A DNA stretch of 64,000 nt from Datnioides undecimradiatus (taxonomy: Eukaryota > Chordata > Actinopteri > Lobotiformes > Datnioididae). Below the pieces are notes generated by a model. It did not search any database, was not told where the DNA came from, and worked only from the letters and a program-made list of their open reading frames with translations. The stretch lies in contig WARS01000034.1 in the NCBI GenBank assembly GCA_008933995.1, positions 1,999,501 to 2,063,500 on the forward strand. Reading direction: 5' to 3'. Of the stretch, positions 33,670 through 46,008 are shown piece by piece (position 1 is the stretch's first letter; every line of letters starts with the position of its first letter). Position numbers and translations under genes: made by a program.

Positions 33670-36600
33670 CACTGGAGATTAGCCTCTCTGTTGTCATGAC
33701 GACCGTGGCTGTGCGGCTGAAGGACAGGGAGAATGAGTCGATGGTTGTATAGCTATGCCTGTGTCTGAGTGTGTGTATGTGTGTTTGTATGTGTGCAAGA
33801 GACAATGAGTGTGAGTGGCAGGTACTCAGCCACAGCTCAGAGTGGGGCTTTTGTCCCTGACACCTGGATATAAGGCTGAAATCTTTAAGAGAAGACATGC
33901 AGCGATATATGACCTGCGCCCCTGCAGAGGCATGTGTCAGCAGCAAACTGATGTGGTGTTTGGAGAAAATATGTAAATCTGAAAAAAATCGAACTTTTTT
34001 CCCATTTGCTGCAAGTGTGAGGCTGAAAATGTCATCAAAAGCTCTTGTTAAATGCAACGACAGCAATGTTGGAAGGTGAATTTAACAGATTATTTAAAAA
34101 TGTACAAAAATGACACATGTAAGCAGTAAAAACAAATTCTGTGCTTGTGAATCAAAGGCGGCAGTCCCAACCTCCACTATTTATCCAAATGAATAAGCAA
34201 AAATGCCGCGAGGCTTGAGATCAAATGCTTCTTGTGTGATGAAGGTTTAGTCGTGCTGTTCAAGACAAAAAAGAAAAATAACAAGCAGGCAGCAGCAGCA
34301 GCTCCTGGATCAGCAGTAAACCTCAAAAGACCAAAACAATGACGTTGTTCTGATTTGATGGGAATCAGGAAGGCACCGAATGAGAGTTTTAATCTGAATG
34401 GCTGTAAGGAAAAATCCAGATAACATCACCTCATGCATCTGCAGCAAGAACTGCATACGAGGCAGGCGAATTAAATGAGAAACACAATTAACTACACAAG
34501 GGAGTCCTGAGTCTGTACAGTCAGTCGACTCAAAGGGAAGCACTGACAGTAAAATACAACAAAAACGCAGGCTGATTGGAGCTTTATTTGGTTCTGCTTA
34601 GAGCCCACGCAGCTGAAGATAATGTGAGCACAGTGGGGCCCCGACCAGGGACGACACTGGCTGCTTCCACACCTAAATAGAGTCTGACAGTGGTGGAAAA
34701 GGTACTACGGTCCAGTACTAACTCTACTAAGTAATACAGAGTTCCTTAAGTAAAATAACATAGAATTAGGAAGCACCTATTTCCAAACTCAATGAATATT
34801 CAAAAGTTTATTGAACTCTCTTGCATTATTCTGGGGGCCCTTATATAAAATATAATATGATTAGACAAGAGCACAGTGGAGTCTGGTGGAGCAGCGTTTG
34901 ACTTTGACTGATAAGAGCTCACATCAGACTGTGTTCAACTGACACTCCCTTTAATCTGCTCACAGTGTATTTGTTTTGTGAGTTACATAGAAAAACACTC
35001 CCAGATGTGCACAGGATCAAGTCAGCCCCTACAATAGTTCCCTCAGAAACAATGTGAGGTTGAATCATAAAGATGAATAAATAGTACAGAAGTGCCGTAC
35101 TTAAGTAAATGTACTCAGTTGCTCCACCGCAGGCTGAGGGTACAGTATGTTCAGACTCTTAGTAGAGAGGACACGCCATCTTGACTGTCACAGGAAGAAA
35201 AAGATGTAGATATCTAAACTGGGGAGTAAAAATACATTTTCTGCAGCAGAATATGTGAATGTATACCGAAACCGGAGGGAAGCGAACAGACTGAAGCTCT
35301 GAAAAAGTAATTATACAGGCTTGTCGTGTCATTTTATGTCCATTTTGTTCGGCTCACAGAGGCGGTTTTATACCCTTTTCAATGGAAATTGATGTGTCAC
35401 CATTTCAACGCTTTTGCAGAGTAAGAAATCTACTTATGTGCTGTTTGAGCTTCTGTGAATTTGAAGCCAGAAACAAGAGAAAAGACATTTATGTAAGCAC
35501 ACTGTATGTATAATGTAGAATTATATATTTTTGATATCAGGGTATTCAGGGTCTTTGGGATGTTTGGGGTTCAAATTTGAGGCACATGAATGCAGATGCT
35601 GCTGGATGATGAACAACAACAGTGACCTTCACTGTTTCCACTGCATCAATCGAGTTGGTTTGAATTTGACTTGGTGACAATGTCACACTGAATATTACTG
35701 CAGAGCTGAAAACAGCAGTTTGTGACTAATAAAAGCCTGACTGTCTTTTTCTTCTGTGCCCTGAATGATCCATTTTCTGTTCCAGGGTTTTATGACTGAT
35801 TATGAGAAGAACCACTCAAGAGTTGATGATTTTCTTGCTCCTTATGGGAGGAGGATTTGACAAGAATTAAGAACAATGCTGAGTTGAAGCAGGATGAGAA
35901 GGAGGTCCTGCAGCTTCCTCAAAATCGAAGGACCTTTCATGGTTTGGTGCCAAGGTCATTGTGCAGTGCAGCGCTGCAGCAGCCTTGACTTGACTCGGGA
36001 GTATCGGGAACAGGATCAACTCAGGTCAAGCAAAATGTATTATTTATGAAGAGCTTCTTTGAACCCAGGTTGAAAACATGTTAACTGAGAGGCAAAGTGA
36101 AGTAAAATACAATAAAACTGAACAAATCTAAAGGCAGGAAGATAACAGCTCCAGGCTGTATTGTGTATGAATCCAGACATTGTCATTGGTTGGTCATTTT
36201 GCTGCTACATCATTCAGCGAGGACAGTATGTTCATTTGAAGCAGGGCTGCTTCCCAGCTCTGTGTTGCCACAGACACAGGGGCAGAGCGGGAGGCTTGTT
36301 AAAGCAAGACTTTTACATTTTACATGGCTTGTTAGATTTCGGCAAAAGTCCAAACAGGGATGAGGTCAGATTGTACTGCAGGGCTGTTTCTGTGCTGCAG
36401 ACATACATAGAATGGTCTATGAGAAAGACAGCAAAACGCTGTGATGATGTCCTGTGCTGCTCTGCCTCTTCACCATCTGTTTCTGCCTCTGCGGGAAAAA
36501 AGATTACCACTCAGGTTAATTGAAGAGTCAGCTCTGATTGACCGAGTTCCCCCGGCTGAAAACTGATTTGCTTTTGGTTTGAATGCCTGAAATAAATGCT

Positions 36601-38200
36601 TGACAGTTTGATTTTGTCTTTGGGAAGAAAAATATCTTTTAACATCTCATTTGTCACAAATTCATGGTGTTTTCAGGTCAATCACTTCCCATTGTGGATT
36701 TACAAATGCATGTTATTTGCAATGCAATAACTAAAATAATGAAAAGTCTGTAAACTTTACTTTAACTTTAAGAATAGGTTATAAAGCAGAACCGGTCTTC
36801 AAGCTGCTCTACAGTATTTTTATATTAACAATCAATCAAATGACTCTGTTTAATGTTAAAGGGGTGGCTCATTGTGACAAGCTTACACTCTCATCATTGT
36901 TGCTTCTAGCTGCTCTTTAGAAACAACAACTATATTATGCTACAGACCAAACGGACGGCTACTGTCTAGCTAGAGTTAAACTGAGGAAGAGTAATATTTG
37001 TATTTACATTTGCAGGTCATAGCAAACACAACTCTCCATGAATGTTTCTCCATGTCGACTAAACGTGTGCTTGACAACATGTCAGCCAGAGTTAAGCAAC
37101 TTCACCAGGTGGTAATATGCCAGTGCTGTGCTAAATGAGTGAATGCAGGTTGAAGGTCAGACCGTGTCAGCTAATGTTCAGCTTTAATAGCAGATTCAGG
37201 TAGTCGCCTGCTGTTCTGGTCTTGCATTAGCCAGTGTAAGACAAAACAATTTTAGTTTCAAAGTATTCACTAATGACTTTTCTGTGTTTTTGCTGCAGAC
37301 GGACGATGCAGGCGCGTCATCCTGACAGCCCTACGCACAGCCATGGTGTTGACTGACTCAGAGAGGTTTAACACCACTCTGTACTTCAGATGTCTGATAT
37401 CATTAATAATCAGCGTGAGCCAGTTATGAGTAGTAGCTACACATGCATCACTCTACAAGGAGCCACAGGGTCTACAGCGTACCGTTGCATTTGAAACTCG
37501 TTTTTGAGGCGACGGGAGTTATGAAGTGTGAGGAGAAATATTTGTGGATGGAACATGATGTGAAAAATGTCCTTGCCGCTGTGTCACCGACAGCAATTAG
37601 CCGGCAGTTATGAGACACAGTGGTGGGAGTTTGGAGGAGTGAGGCACGCCGCAGCAAGCAGTTTGATGGAGTCCACGGAAAGTGATGAAATGTATTAGAC
37701 TCCACAGTCTGCTGGGGTGTAAATATTTTCACACTGCTGAGAGTCAGTTGGATCTTTTGTACACTGTCGGGGTGAAAAGCATGTTTGAAAATGATGGAAC
37801 AGAGTTCACCATTAGAGGTTTCTATTTATTGTGAGCCAACGCCGTCAGAGCTCAGATCAAGGAGGATTTTTCTTTTTAAATCTGTCTCATGCTGAGTTTT
37901 CAGTTTGATCTCCATGTTCCAACTGTTTTTGGCGTGCTGCATTTCGTGATTTAGGAATCATGTTTGGGTAATGTTTCTGTTCCTGTGAAAGCAGTGTGTT
38001 TCCTTCTCTCTTGTTTCCCCTAAAAGAATGACTCCTGCTATTAATCCAGATACTCTGGGCTTTTGCGTTGGTGTGTAACAGAGAAATCCATACCTCCTTT
38101 CACTCCTCGGTCTCAAAGGTCCTTAAGTGAACTTTGTCACTACAGATAGAGCCGAGCACTGTGTGGTTTTCATTTTAAACCCCTGCAACTGACAAGCAGG
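32481..38200. other. Non-coding stretch between xkr6 and gckr
   Basis: No coding exon was recognised. It contains GT microsatellites (about 32155-32180, 32900-32932, 33021-33042) and a TC run at 33631-33666. From about 34.5 kb it is plain AT-rich intergenic sequence. The gckr promoter should lie just left of 38270. Nothing in the short open frames suggests a protein family. Confidence 0.5.
33631..33666. repeat. (TC)n microsatellite
   Basis: A pure CT dinucleotide run of about 36 bases in intergenic DNA upstream of xkr6. Confidence 0.9.
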
Positions 38201-38269
38201 AACCAGGCTGCACAGAGAGACATTTCTGAGACAAAGTGTTTCTGGCAGAAGAGGACAGAGCTATGCACA

Positions 38270-41200
38270 ATGGCTGGAGCAGACTGGACTTATACTCTCT
38301 CTGCTTTGCATGAATGGGAGGTAATTTAAAACAATAAATGCTTGAATTTTAAAAGATACATTCTTTAGGGACATTTATACTAAATTGAAGCCACTCTTGT
38401 CTCTGCATGGTAAATATAAAGCTGGGTTAGCTTAGCTACATAGCATTAAGACTGGAAGCTCTGGAAGATCAATATTTTATGCTTCTCAGTCCCCAGATTA
38501 TGAACCTTCACTTCCTGTGTCTGAGAAGTCCAATCCCCTGACACGCGACATTGACCGGGCTTCAGCCAATCATATTGTGAGGATGTTACAGGCCTGTGAT
38601 GCCCAGGTGTTTCAAGAAAAGACAGGACCCACCTACCAGGTAAAGGTATAAACAATAAGTGGCCAATAAGCTTCTTTAACACAACTTTATTATGGAAGTG
38701 ATTATCTTTGTTTCACTTTTAGAGGCTTTTGAGTGAACAAGTGGTGGAAACATTGGTGGAGGTTGCTCAGAGAGTGGAGTTCATTCTCAAGGTATCTTCT
38801 CTCCACCTGTCTGTGCTTCTGTCGGTACAATCAGGGATGTTGTTAAAGCGTGTCTTCTGTCTCAGGATCCTCAGGACAGCCTCGTCGTACTGAGCGGATG
38901 TGGGACATCTGGTCGGATGGCTTTCCTCATTACGGTAACAGTGAAATGCTGCCCATGTGATTAGAAAAGCCCACTGCACACCCAGAATAAGGCAGCAAAC
39001 AACTGCACCACAAACACAATTCAAGTTATTTGTTCTCATAATGAGAAAAAGACAGATATTATGAAATAAGGCAGAACAAGCCAGACTACAAGGCAGTTAG
39101 GATAATGACACTTGAATTCTGAATCTCACTTGTTGATGGGAAAATGATTTCCTTTATTGTGTTTTGCTTGTCATGCTGTCAGTCAGCTTTCAACAGAGCA
39201 TTGAGAGAGCTGAACCAGAGTTCAGTGTATTCATACATCATTGCAGGAGGAGACAGGTATGTTGGGGTTTTAATGCATCGAACAAGATTACGTTCACCGG
39301 TTGATTACACTGTTGACAGTGACTGTCTCTGTTTTGCCTCAGAGCTTTGCTATCCTCCCAAGAAGCTCCAGAAGACGACCCCACACTGGGAATGCTCAGT
39401 CTGAAGAAGGTCAGGGACACTGTGGGGTGTGTGTGTACGTGTAAGTGTGTGTGTGACCACTGACGAATGCATGTTTTCACTGCCCTGCAGGTGTGTGAGG
39501 GGAAGAGGCGGGTCTTGTTCATTGGTATCTCCTGTGGATTATCTGTAAGTCACTCTAATTAGTTAGAAACTAGATTCTGTGTGTGGGCGGGACGTTAATT
39601 CATGAGCCAGGATGTTGCAAACTTGCAGAGAACAGAAACTGTGTTTGTGCGCATTTGATTTCTGTCTGCACAGGCTCCATTTGTAGCAGGTCAGCTGGAC
39701 TTGTGCCTGCAGCACCCGGAGGTCTACACACCTGTACTTATTGGCTTTAATCCTACACATCAGGCCAGGTGTGCATGCTTGTGTACTAACTTCCCTCTTA
39801 ATCCCTTAACGTTATAACAAGGAAAGATAGGCAAATGTTATCTTTAACATCCAAAATAACGTCGTGTTAGGGACGAGCCCATACCAGGCTGCACATTCAC
39901 TTTCCGCAATGTGGTGCAAAGGATGCAGGAGCTTGCCAGGAGTCAAAAGGCCTTCCTCATCAACCCAGCAGTTGGGGTAAGTACATTTACCTATTTGTCA
40001 TCATAGATAAGAGGGCAGCATGTCTTTATGTTGACTGTGTGTGAATGTGTGTGTTTGCGTTCAGCCAGAAGCCATCAGTGGCTCTTCCAGGATGAAGGGA
40101 GGCAGCGCCACTAAGATTCTCCTGGAGGTTGTCCTGTCCGCCGCTCACGCTGCCGCCTTCACAAACACACCCATCACACACAAGTGAGCATGCTGGAGAA
40201 ACATTGAAGAGCTGAACTCAGGCTTCCTCTGCACTCACATGAATATATTGCCTCTTTGCACATTATTTTGTTTGTAAATGTAGAGGATACACTGAAATTA
40301 GAGCTGATACTTTGAGGAGTTGTTTGATGTTTGAGGAAATTTCTTGATAATTTTCCTGCTGAGAGTTAGATGAGATGTGCAAAGTATAAATATAAAACTA
40401 AAACTAGCAGGCATTTAGCTTAGCTTTTTAGCATAAAGAGTGGAAACCCTGCAAAGGTTGTATTAAATGCATTTTACTTCCCTCTTTTAACACGATTGCA
40501 CAGTGTATTTTAACATGTTGCCATAGTCTACAAAAATGTACAGGTCTACTGGCAGGAATACAGAAGTGCACAGAAGCTGTTTCCATGGTTACCACGCAGC
40601 ACGCTTCTCTGCCTGTTTATTTACATGAAGAGCACAGTAAGATCCAAGCGTGTTTTACTGGCTTGGGTGTCACTTACTGTCTGAAAAGACCATTATTATA
40701 GAGCCGTTTGCATTCATACACAGTGTGATTAGAAAAGCTTAAAAGGTCGTGGCAGCTACTTCAAAACAGCCAAACACTACTGTTCAAATTACACTGCTCT
40801 TTCTTTTACGTTTAAACAAAAATAATGTCCTCCAGTGAATGAGATACGAGATTGATACGAGAGAAGTCAGATCAAACAGTGACTGAAGACGTTGCTGCAG
40901 TGCATTAAAATGGGAGAACAGGTAAATTTGCTCTTCATCTGTCAAATTCAATCTTGAGGGCTACATTAATCAAAGCATTGATCAAACAGTGTGCAGAGCA
41001 CTGCAGAGAGCATATGGCTGCCAGCCGAAATGATGATAAAATAATGAAAACAGATTCTTAGCCACGTCAGCATCCTTCATATTTTCAGACCACTGTCCGG
41101 GGTTATCAGACAGGCATCTCTGACTCAGTGTGTCTGCAGAAGGAGCTGAGGAAGTAGACCTGCTCTGCGCAGGGATTCTGCTCTGTGATCAGGACAGTCT

Positions 41201-44200
41201 TATTATTTTCTTGCAGACTTCACACCTAACGATTATATAAGTGCAAGCATTAAAAACCAACAGGTGACAATATAACAGCCTTGCAGCAGCAGTGCTCGTA
41301 CATTACTGATGTAAATCTCCACAATTTGCAATCAAATCAAAAATCTTTTCAGGGCCCTTCTCACAGCTCAGATCCTTACAAGTATCATAGCGACTTAAAA
41401 GAACATGTAGTTCTGGTATGAAGACACGATTCACGCATCTGGACTGCAGTATCCATCTTATACAACACTGCTGGTCCTCTACCATGACCTGAAGTCACTT
41501 CACAGCACCTCTGGTCTCCAGCTCTGCACCCAGAGGTCCAACATGCAGCTTGTTAAGTGCTTCTTTGTGTTGACAGCCGTCAGCCCGCAGCCAATTCTCT
41601 CCAACAGCCACCTGCATGAAAACAACTGGACATGCTTTTCACATTACCAGGGATCGGCACATGGAGGAACATCAGCACCGTGCAGTCACATCTATCAGTA
41701 TATTTCTGTGTATTTACACTATACTGAGGAAGGCACACATTTCTGCAACCACAATGGTTCAGTTTGAATCTTTATACTCTGATTTACATTTTATATATAT
41801 GATAACAAACAAACAACAGTTTTATTGTTTGTTTCTATTGTGCATTGCTGACCTCTACGGGTCATTGGAGAAAAGAGATTCTGTGACTGTACAATTACTT
41901 TTTACTGGGCTGTACATGTTGGCGTCTATGCAGGGACGTTTGTTTATGCAGCATACATCATCCACATGTGAATATGTTCATGATTGGTGTCACCATTTTA
42001 GTGGCCTGCACAGCAGAAATATCTTAAGTGAGCTCCTTTTTGTTTGTTTCTGTCCAACAGGGGCATCGTGCAGCACATGAGAGCATACCAAAAGTCTCTG
42101 GATATGACTTACGCCCAGGATGAGGGGATAACTGCTCTGTTGGAGGCAGCTGGACAGAGGTGGAACATCCTGTTTTCCGCTTTTACCCATTTTTCATTAA
42201 ACATTTCCCAGAAAAACAAAACAGTGGAATAAATAAAACTAAAATTATTTTAAAACCAGGAGAGAAAACATATTTAAAAAACTGAAGTGTGTGTGTGTTG
42301 TGAGTTGGAAATGCAGCGGAAACTCTCCACTGAAACCCACAATAATGACATTTGTTAAGGTGGATTAGCAGCTCCCACAGCTCCCAGAGGTAGAGAAAAC
42401 TGATCCACAGCACTGGCAGCCTACAAAGGTGCAACATTAGCCTTTCCTCTCAATAAACACACTAAAATGCATAGGATTATATCATATTGCTATTAAACCT
42501 CTTTGTGTGTTGATAAATATTTTTATTTATGAAGAAGATTTGGCTTTGGTGCTTTCCTATATGTGTTCCAGTTTGCGATGTGGCAGGCGGGTGTGTTACC
42601 TGGGCTGGGGCTCCCTGGCTGTGCTGGGTCTCATTGACGCCAGCGAGTGCAACCCCACGTTCGGAGCAGGTGAGAGGAGTGTGATGTCGCCGTGAACAGA
42701 AAACGTTTTAAAAAGATTTTAAAAAGTCTGTAACAATCCAAAATTCAAACTAGCCACCTGGAAAATAGACATTTGCATGATATTGTTTGTGTGTTCGTGG
42801 GAAAGACTATGAAGATGTTCGAGGCTTCATCAGCGGAGGATACAGGGAGCTGAGCAACAATGAGGGTCCCCTGATTTCACTGGTATGTAAAGGGAAACAA
42901 TGAATTAACATCTGTTTAAACAAAAGAGCACAATTAGAATGAGTGAGTGAGTAATTATAGCAAATAAAGGAGCTGTAATCTGACAGAATGCACTATTGCA
43001 TGGTATACAACAATGTCAAACTGCCACTGTGCAGGAGTTTCAGCATTTCCCTGAACTTGTGTTACACTAGTCTTGTCAGTACAAGCTTGGTGACTCCAAA
43101 CATGGTGATTTTGCTCTGGCGTGTCTGTGGGTCTGGAAAATCCTTACACAGCCTTACAAAGTATTAAAATGTCTGAAATCCAGTGAAATCCAATTAAAAT
43201 GAAATCCAGCTCTTATTTTGCACCGTGTAATGACACATCTGTCTCTGCTGAACCTGACTTGTAGATTAACCCAGAACAGGATTAGAATGAAATACGTCCT
43301 ACTGTACCTGCTTTATGATGTCTGTTTTCAATTAATCTGCTTTAGTCTTTTCATTATACTGCCGGGTGGTTTTAATTCAGGCCGGCTTCTTGAAATTTGC
43401 ACATACATTTTTTTATCTGTTTTATGCAGAAAGAAGTATTTAATATATCATTTAAAGATGCAAGTGTGTTGAATGAGATGTTCCACGATCCAAGATTTCA
43501 TTATTATGACACATATGCACATGTGCTGCTTTAACTATGTGCTGTATATGCATCCACCATCTCTCGTACAGATTTCCTCCTATATGTGCATGTGTCATTT
43601 TCCCTTAAATCCCTTATATCCATTGTATTACAGCAAGGGAACGGCACACAGATAATGCAAAGTTTATCAAAGTTTAACAAAGTTTAAAGCCCCAAAACAC
43701 GCTTTGCCTCAATACCATTAAATATTCATGTCACAAGTATTAATCAAAAATTAAAGTTTAAAAAGAAAAACATCCCAATGTGTTAGTAAGGCTTTAAAGA
43801 CTAGGTATTTTAATTCTTAAGGACTGCAGGAAATTTGATCATGTGATGGCATGTGATCATGTGAGGGCTTGTTTATGTAAATTAACCAAAAACACACATT
43901 TGTTCTTTTTCAGCCTTATTTCTTCTATTAGGAAGCTCATTAAGATACTGTGTATTCAGGGCCTTTAAAATGTAAAAGGTGCAGCGTGCAGTATAGCATG
44001 TGTAGCATGTAGCAGTGATTGGAAATACTGGATATGCATGGCGCATGTTTAAAGTGAGTGCTTGAACATATCATATGTTGTCTTTCCTCGAGGGCCCTGA
44101 CTATTGCATAGCACATGAGGATTTTTTACGTCTCGTTCTGCCCACGCTCAACGACCAGGACACGGTGCTACTCATCTACACACACGCCGGTGAGAGAGGG

Positions 44201-46008
44201 AGCATGTTTCTCCTGTGTTTGGAGTCTGTCCAAATCAAATTAACATGTGTTTTGACAACACCCCCCCCCCGCAGACGATGATGTCGGTGAAGTGGTGAAG
44301 GTGGCACGCAGAGTGAGGGAAAAGATGAGTAACCTCCACGCCGTGTATCATCAGGTTGATGGAGATGCTGCAGCTTCTGTACAACAAGTATCTATCTGTC
44401 TGTCTATCTGTCTATCTGTCTGTCTGTCTGTCTGTCTGTCTACCTATCTGTCTACCTATCTGTCTATATGTCTATCTGTCTTTTTTGCAGGATGACATCG
44501 ATAAGCTGTGTTTATTCTCACTCAAATTCACTTGGCCATCAGCTGCTTCAGAGAGCTTACTCCACATGGTACAGCACACACACACAAACACGTACACACA
44601 CTCACACATGGACACGCACATTGATTCAGTGACTCATTGAAGCATGAGTAATCACAGTTTTGCCTCATTTATTCTCCTCTTCTCTGTCTCTGAGCCTCCT
44701 TCCACTGAGCATTTTGCAGAGCAGTGAGGAAATAAACACACTGGTGTCTGCCTGGTGACACGCTGCTTTAGATTTTTTCTCTTTCACGTTCTACAGCTCT
44801 TATACATTTTTCATGTTTGCATTGTTTGCTTATGTAAATGCACAGAAGGGAAGAAAAATCAATCCCGCCTCTCTCTCAGCAGTGGGAGCTGTCCACTAAG
44901 CTGCTGCTGAATGCCGTGAGCACCGGCGCTCACGTCTTAAAGGGGAAGATTTACCAGAACCACATGATCGACGTGCAGGTCACCAACAGCAAACTCTACT
45001 GCAGAGCCACACGTTTACTGCAGGTATATGAGATGACACCCAGGATCCTAAGCAAACAATACACCATCTTATACTTTTAATGAGTTTCTGTCCAATGATT
45101 AATATTCATGTGGCAGCTGGTCATTAGTTTAGTCTATCAATAAATTTCCTGTGTCTGGAATCATTTTTATTGCTACTGCCAATTATTTTTTCACTGCACA
45201 CTGTGAACAAGGCCCATTTGTTGGTTTCTGTGTCATACCATTAACTGTTTCTATGGCCGTCCTGCTTGTTTTGTGGCCCCAGAGCAAAAATTCCTATCTA
45301 ACACAGTGCACACAACACACTAAAGAGACTGAGAAACCAAACAGCTCTCCTATACCTGGAACATACCTTTATGTTGTGCTCACATGGTGCTTTTTTCCAT
45401 AAGTTAACTGAAATAATTAAGGTTTTAGGTTTTGAAGGGGGTCTCTCCACAATACTGGCCAATGCAGGACCCTAATAACACTTCAGTGGTGACAGTTTAA
45501 CTCTTAGCCCTTACAGTTTGTGGAAACCTTAAAAACATCTCACCAGTTTAAACTTTTTTAGTCTGTAATTAAGTGTGTCTCTCTTTTGTCCATTGTTGTG
45601 AAGCACTCGCTGCCATCTGATCTAGAAAGTCCCAACGTAAATAAGCAGATGTCTCCTTCTGCCTCCAGAAGCTGTCTGGTTGTCCTCGGGCCCAGTGTGA
45701 GGAAGCTCTTCTAAAGTCCATCTACAGAGTGGACGAGCTGACAGTGGACATTACATCATCTGACGTCACAACACACACATGCATGGCAAGACACAGGACC
45801 AAGGTGAGGAGCTGTTAAGGTGCATAAACTAGTGGAGGTGTGGATGGATGGAGGTTGGTTGTATTATATTTTCTGTGTGTGTGTGTGTGTGTAGGTGGTC
45901 CCTCTGGCCTTGGTCTGCTTGCTGACTGGTTGCTCTCTTATGGAGGCGGAGTCCCATTTGGAGCAACAGCCAATTGTAAGGGAGGCTGTGGAGGCGTGCC
46001 TGTCATAA
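38270..46008 (+). CDS. gckr: Glucokinase regulatory protein (GKRP)
   Basis: GKRP binds glucokinase and holds it inactive in the hepatocyte nucleus. Fructose-6-phosphate strengthens the complex. Exons: 38270-38320, 38490-38639, 38723-38791, 38866-38934, 39183-39256, 39343-39409, 39491-39544, 39674-39768, 39871-39976, 40065-40183, 42061-42159, 42572-42669, 42806-42882, 44093-44189, 44275-44387, 44491-44568, 44880-45023, 45669-45803 and 45895-46008. That is 1,809 bp, 602 residues (human 625), with all phases consistent. It has two sugar-isomerase (SIS) domains and a C-terminal helical cap. Family motifs are EKSNPLTRDIDRA, LSGCGTSGRMAFL, IAGGDR, GISCGLSAPFVAGQ, GSSRMKGGSATKILLE and STGAHVLKGKIYQNHMID. 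The start was chosen because it reads directly into the HEWE/SPDYE junction and has good context (ACAATGG). An out-of-frame ATG lies 7 bases upstream. Residues 463-466 are SAAS, where mammals have LLFF (see findings). Confidence 0.96.
38350..38466. mobile_element. Inverted-repeat element fragment filling gckr intron 1
   Basis: The segment reads CCACTCTTGTCTCTGCATGG, then TAAATATAAAGCTGGGTTAG, then CTTAGCTACATAGCATTAAGACTGGAAG. These are the same modules as the left end of the copy at 48581-48665 (CCACTCTGATGTCTG, TAAATATGAAGCTA, CAGCATAAAGACTGGAAG). It occupies most of the 169-bp intron 38321-38489. No right end is present, so it is a solo or truncated arm. Confidence 0.6.
40320..40460. mobile_element. 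Inverted-repeat element fragment in gckr intron 10
   Basis: It contains GCTGAGAGTTAGATGAGATG, an AAATATAAA module and GCATTTAGCTTAGCTTTTTAGCATAAAGAGTGG, matching the left-end modules of the element copies at 38350 and 48530. No clear right end was seen in the 1.9-kb intron. Confidence 0.5.
44388..44480. repeat. (TATC/TGTC)n tetranucleotide repeat filling gckr intron 15
   Basis: CTAT and CTGT units alternate from the donor (CAACAA before GTATCT) to about ten bases before the acceptor TTTTTTGCAG at 44490. The whole intron is only 103 bases, so repeat-length variation would directly change intron length. Confidence 0.9.
45874..45892. repeat. (TG)n run abutting the last gckr acceptor
   Basis: A TG run of about 20 bases leads straight into the TAG acceptor of coding exon 19, replacing most of the usual pyrimidine tract. 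Confidence 0.85.
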
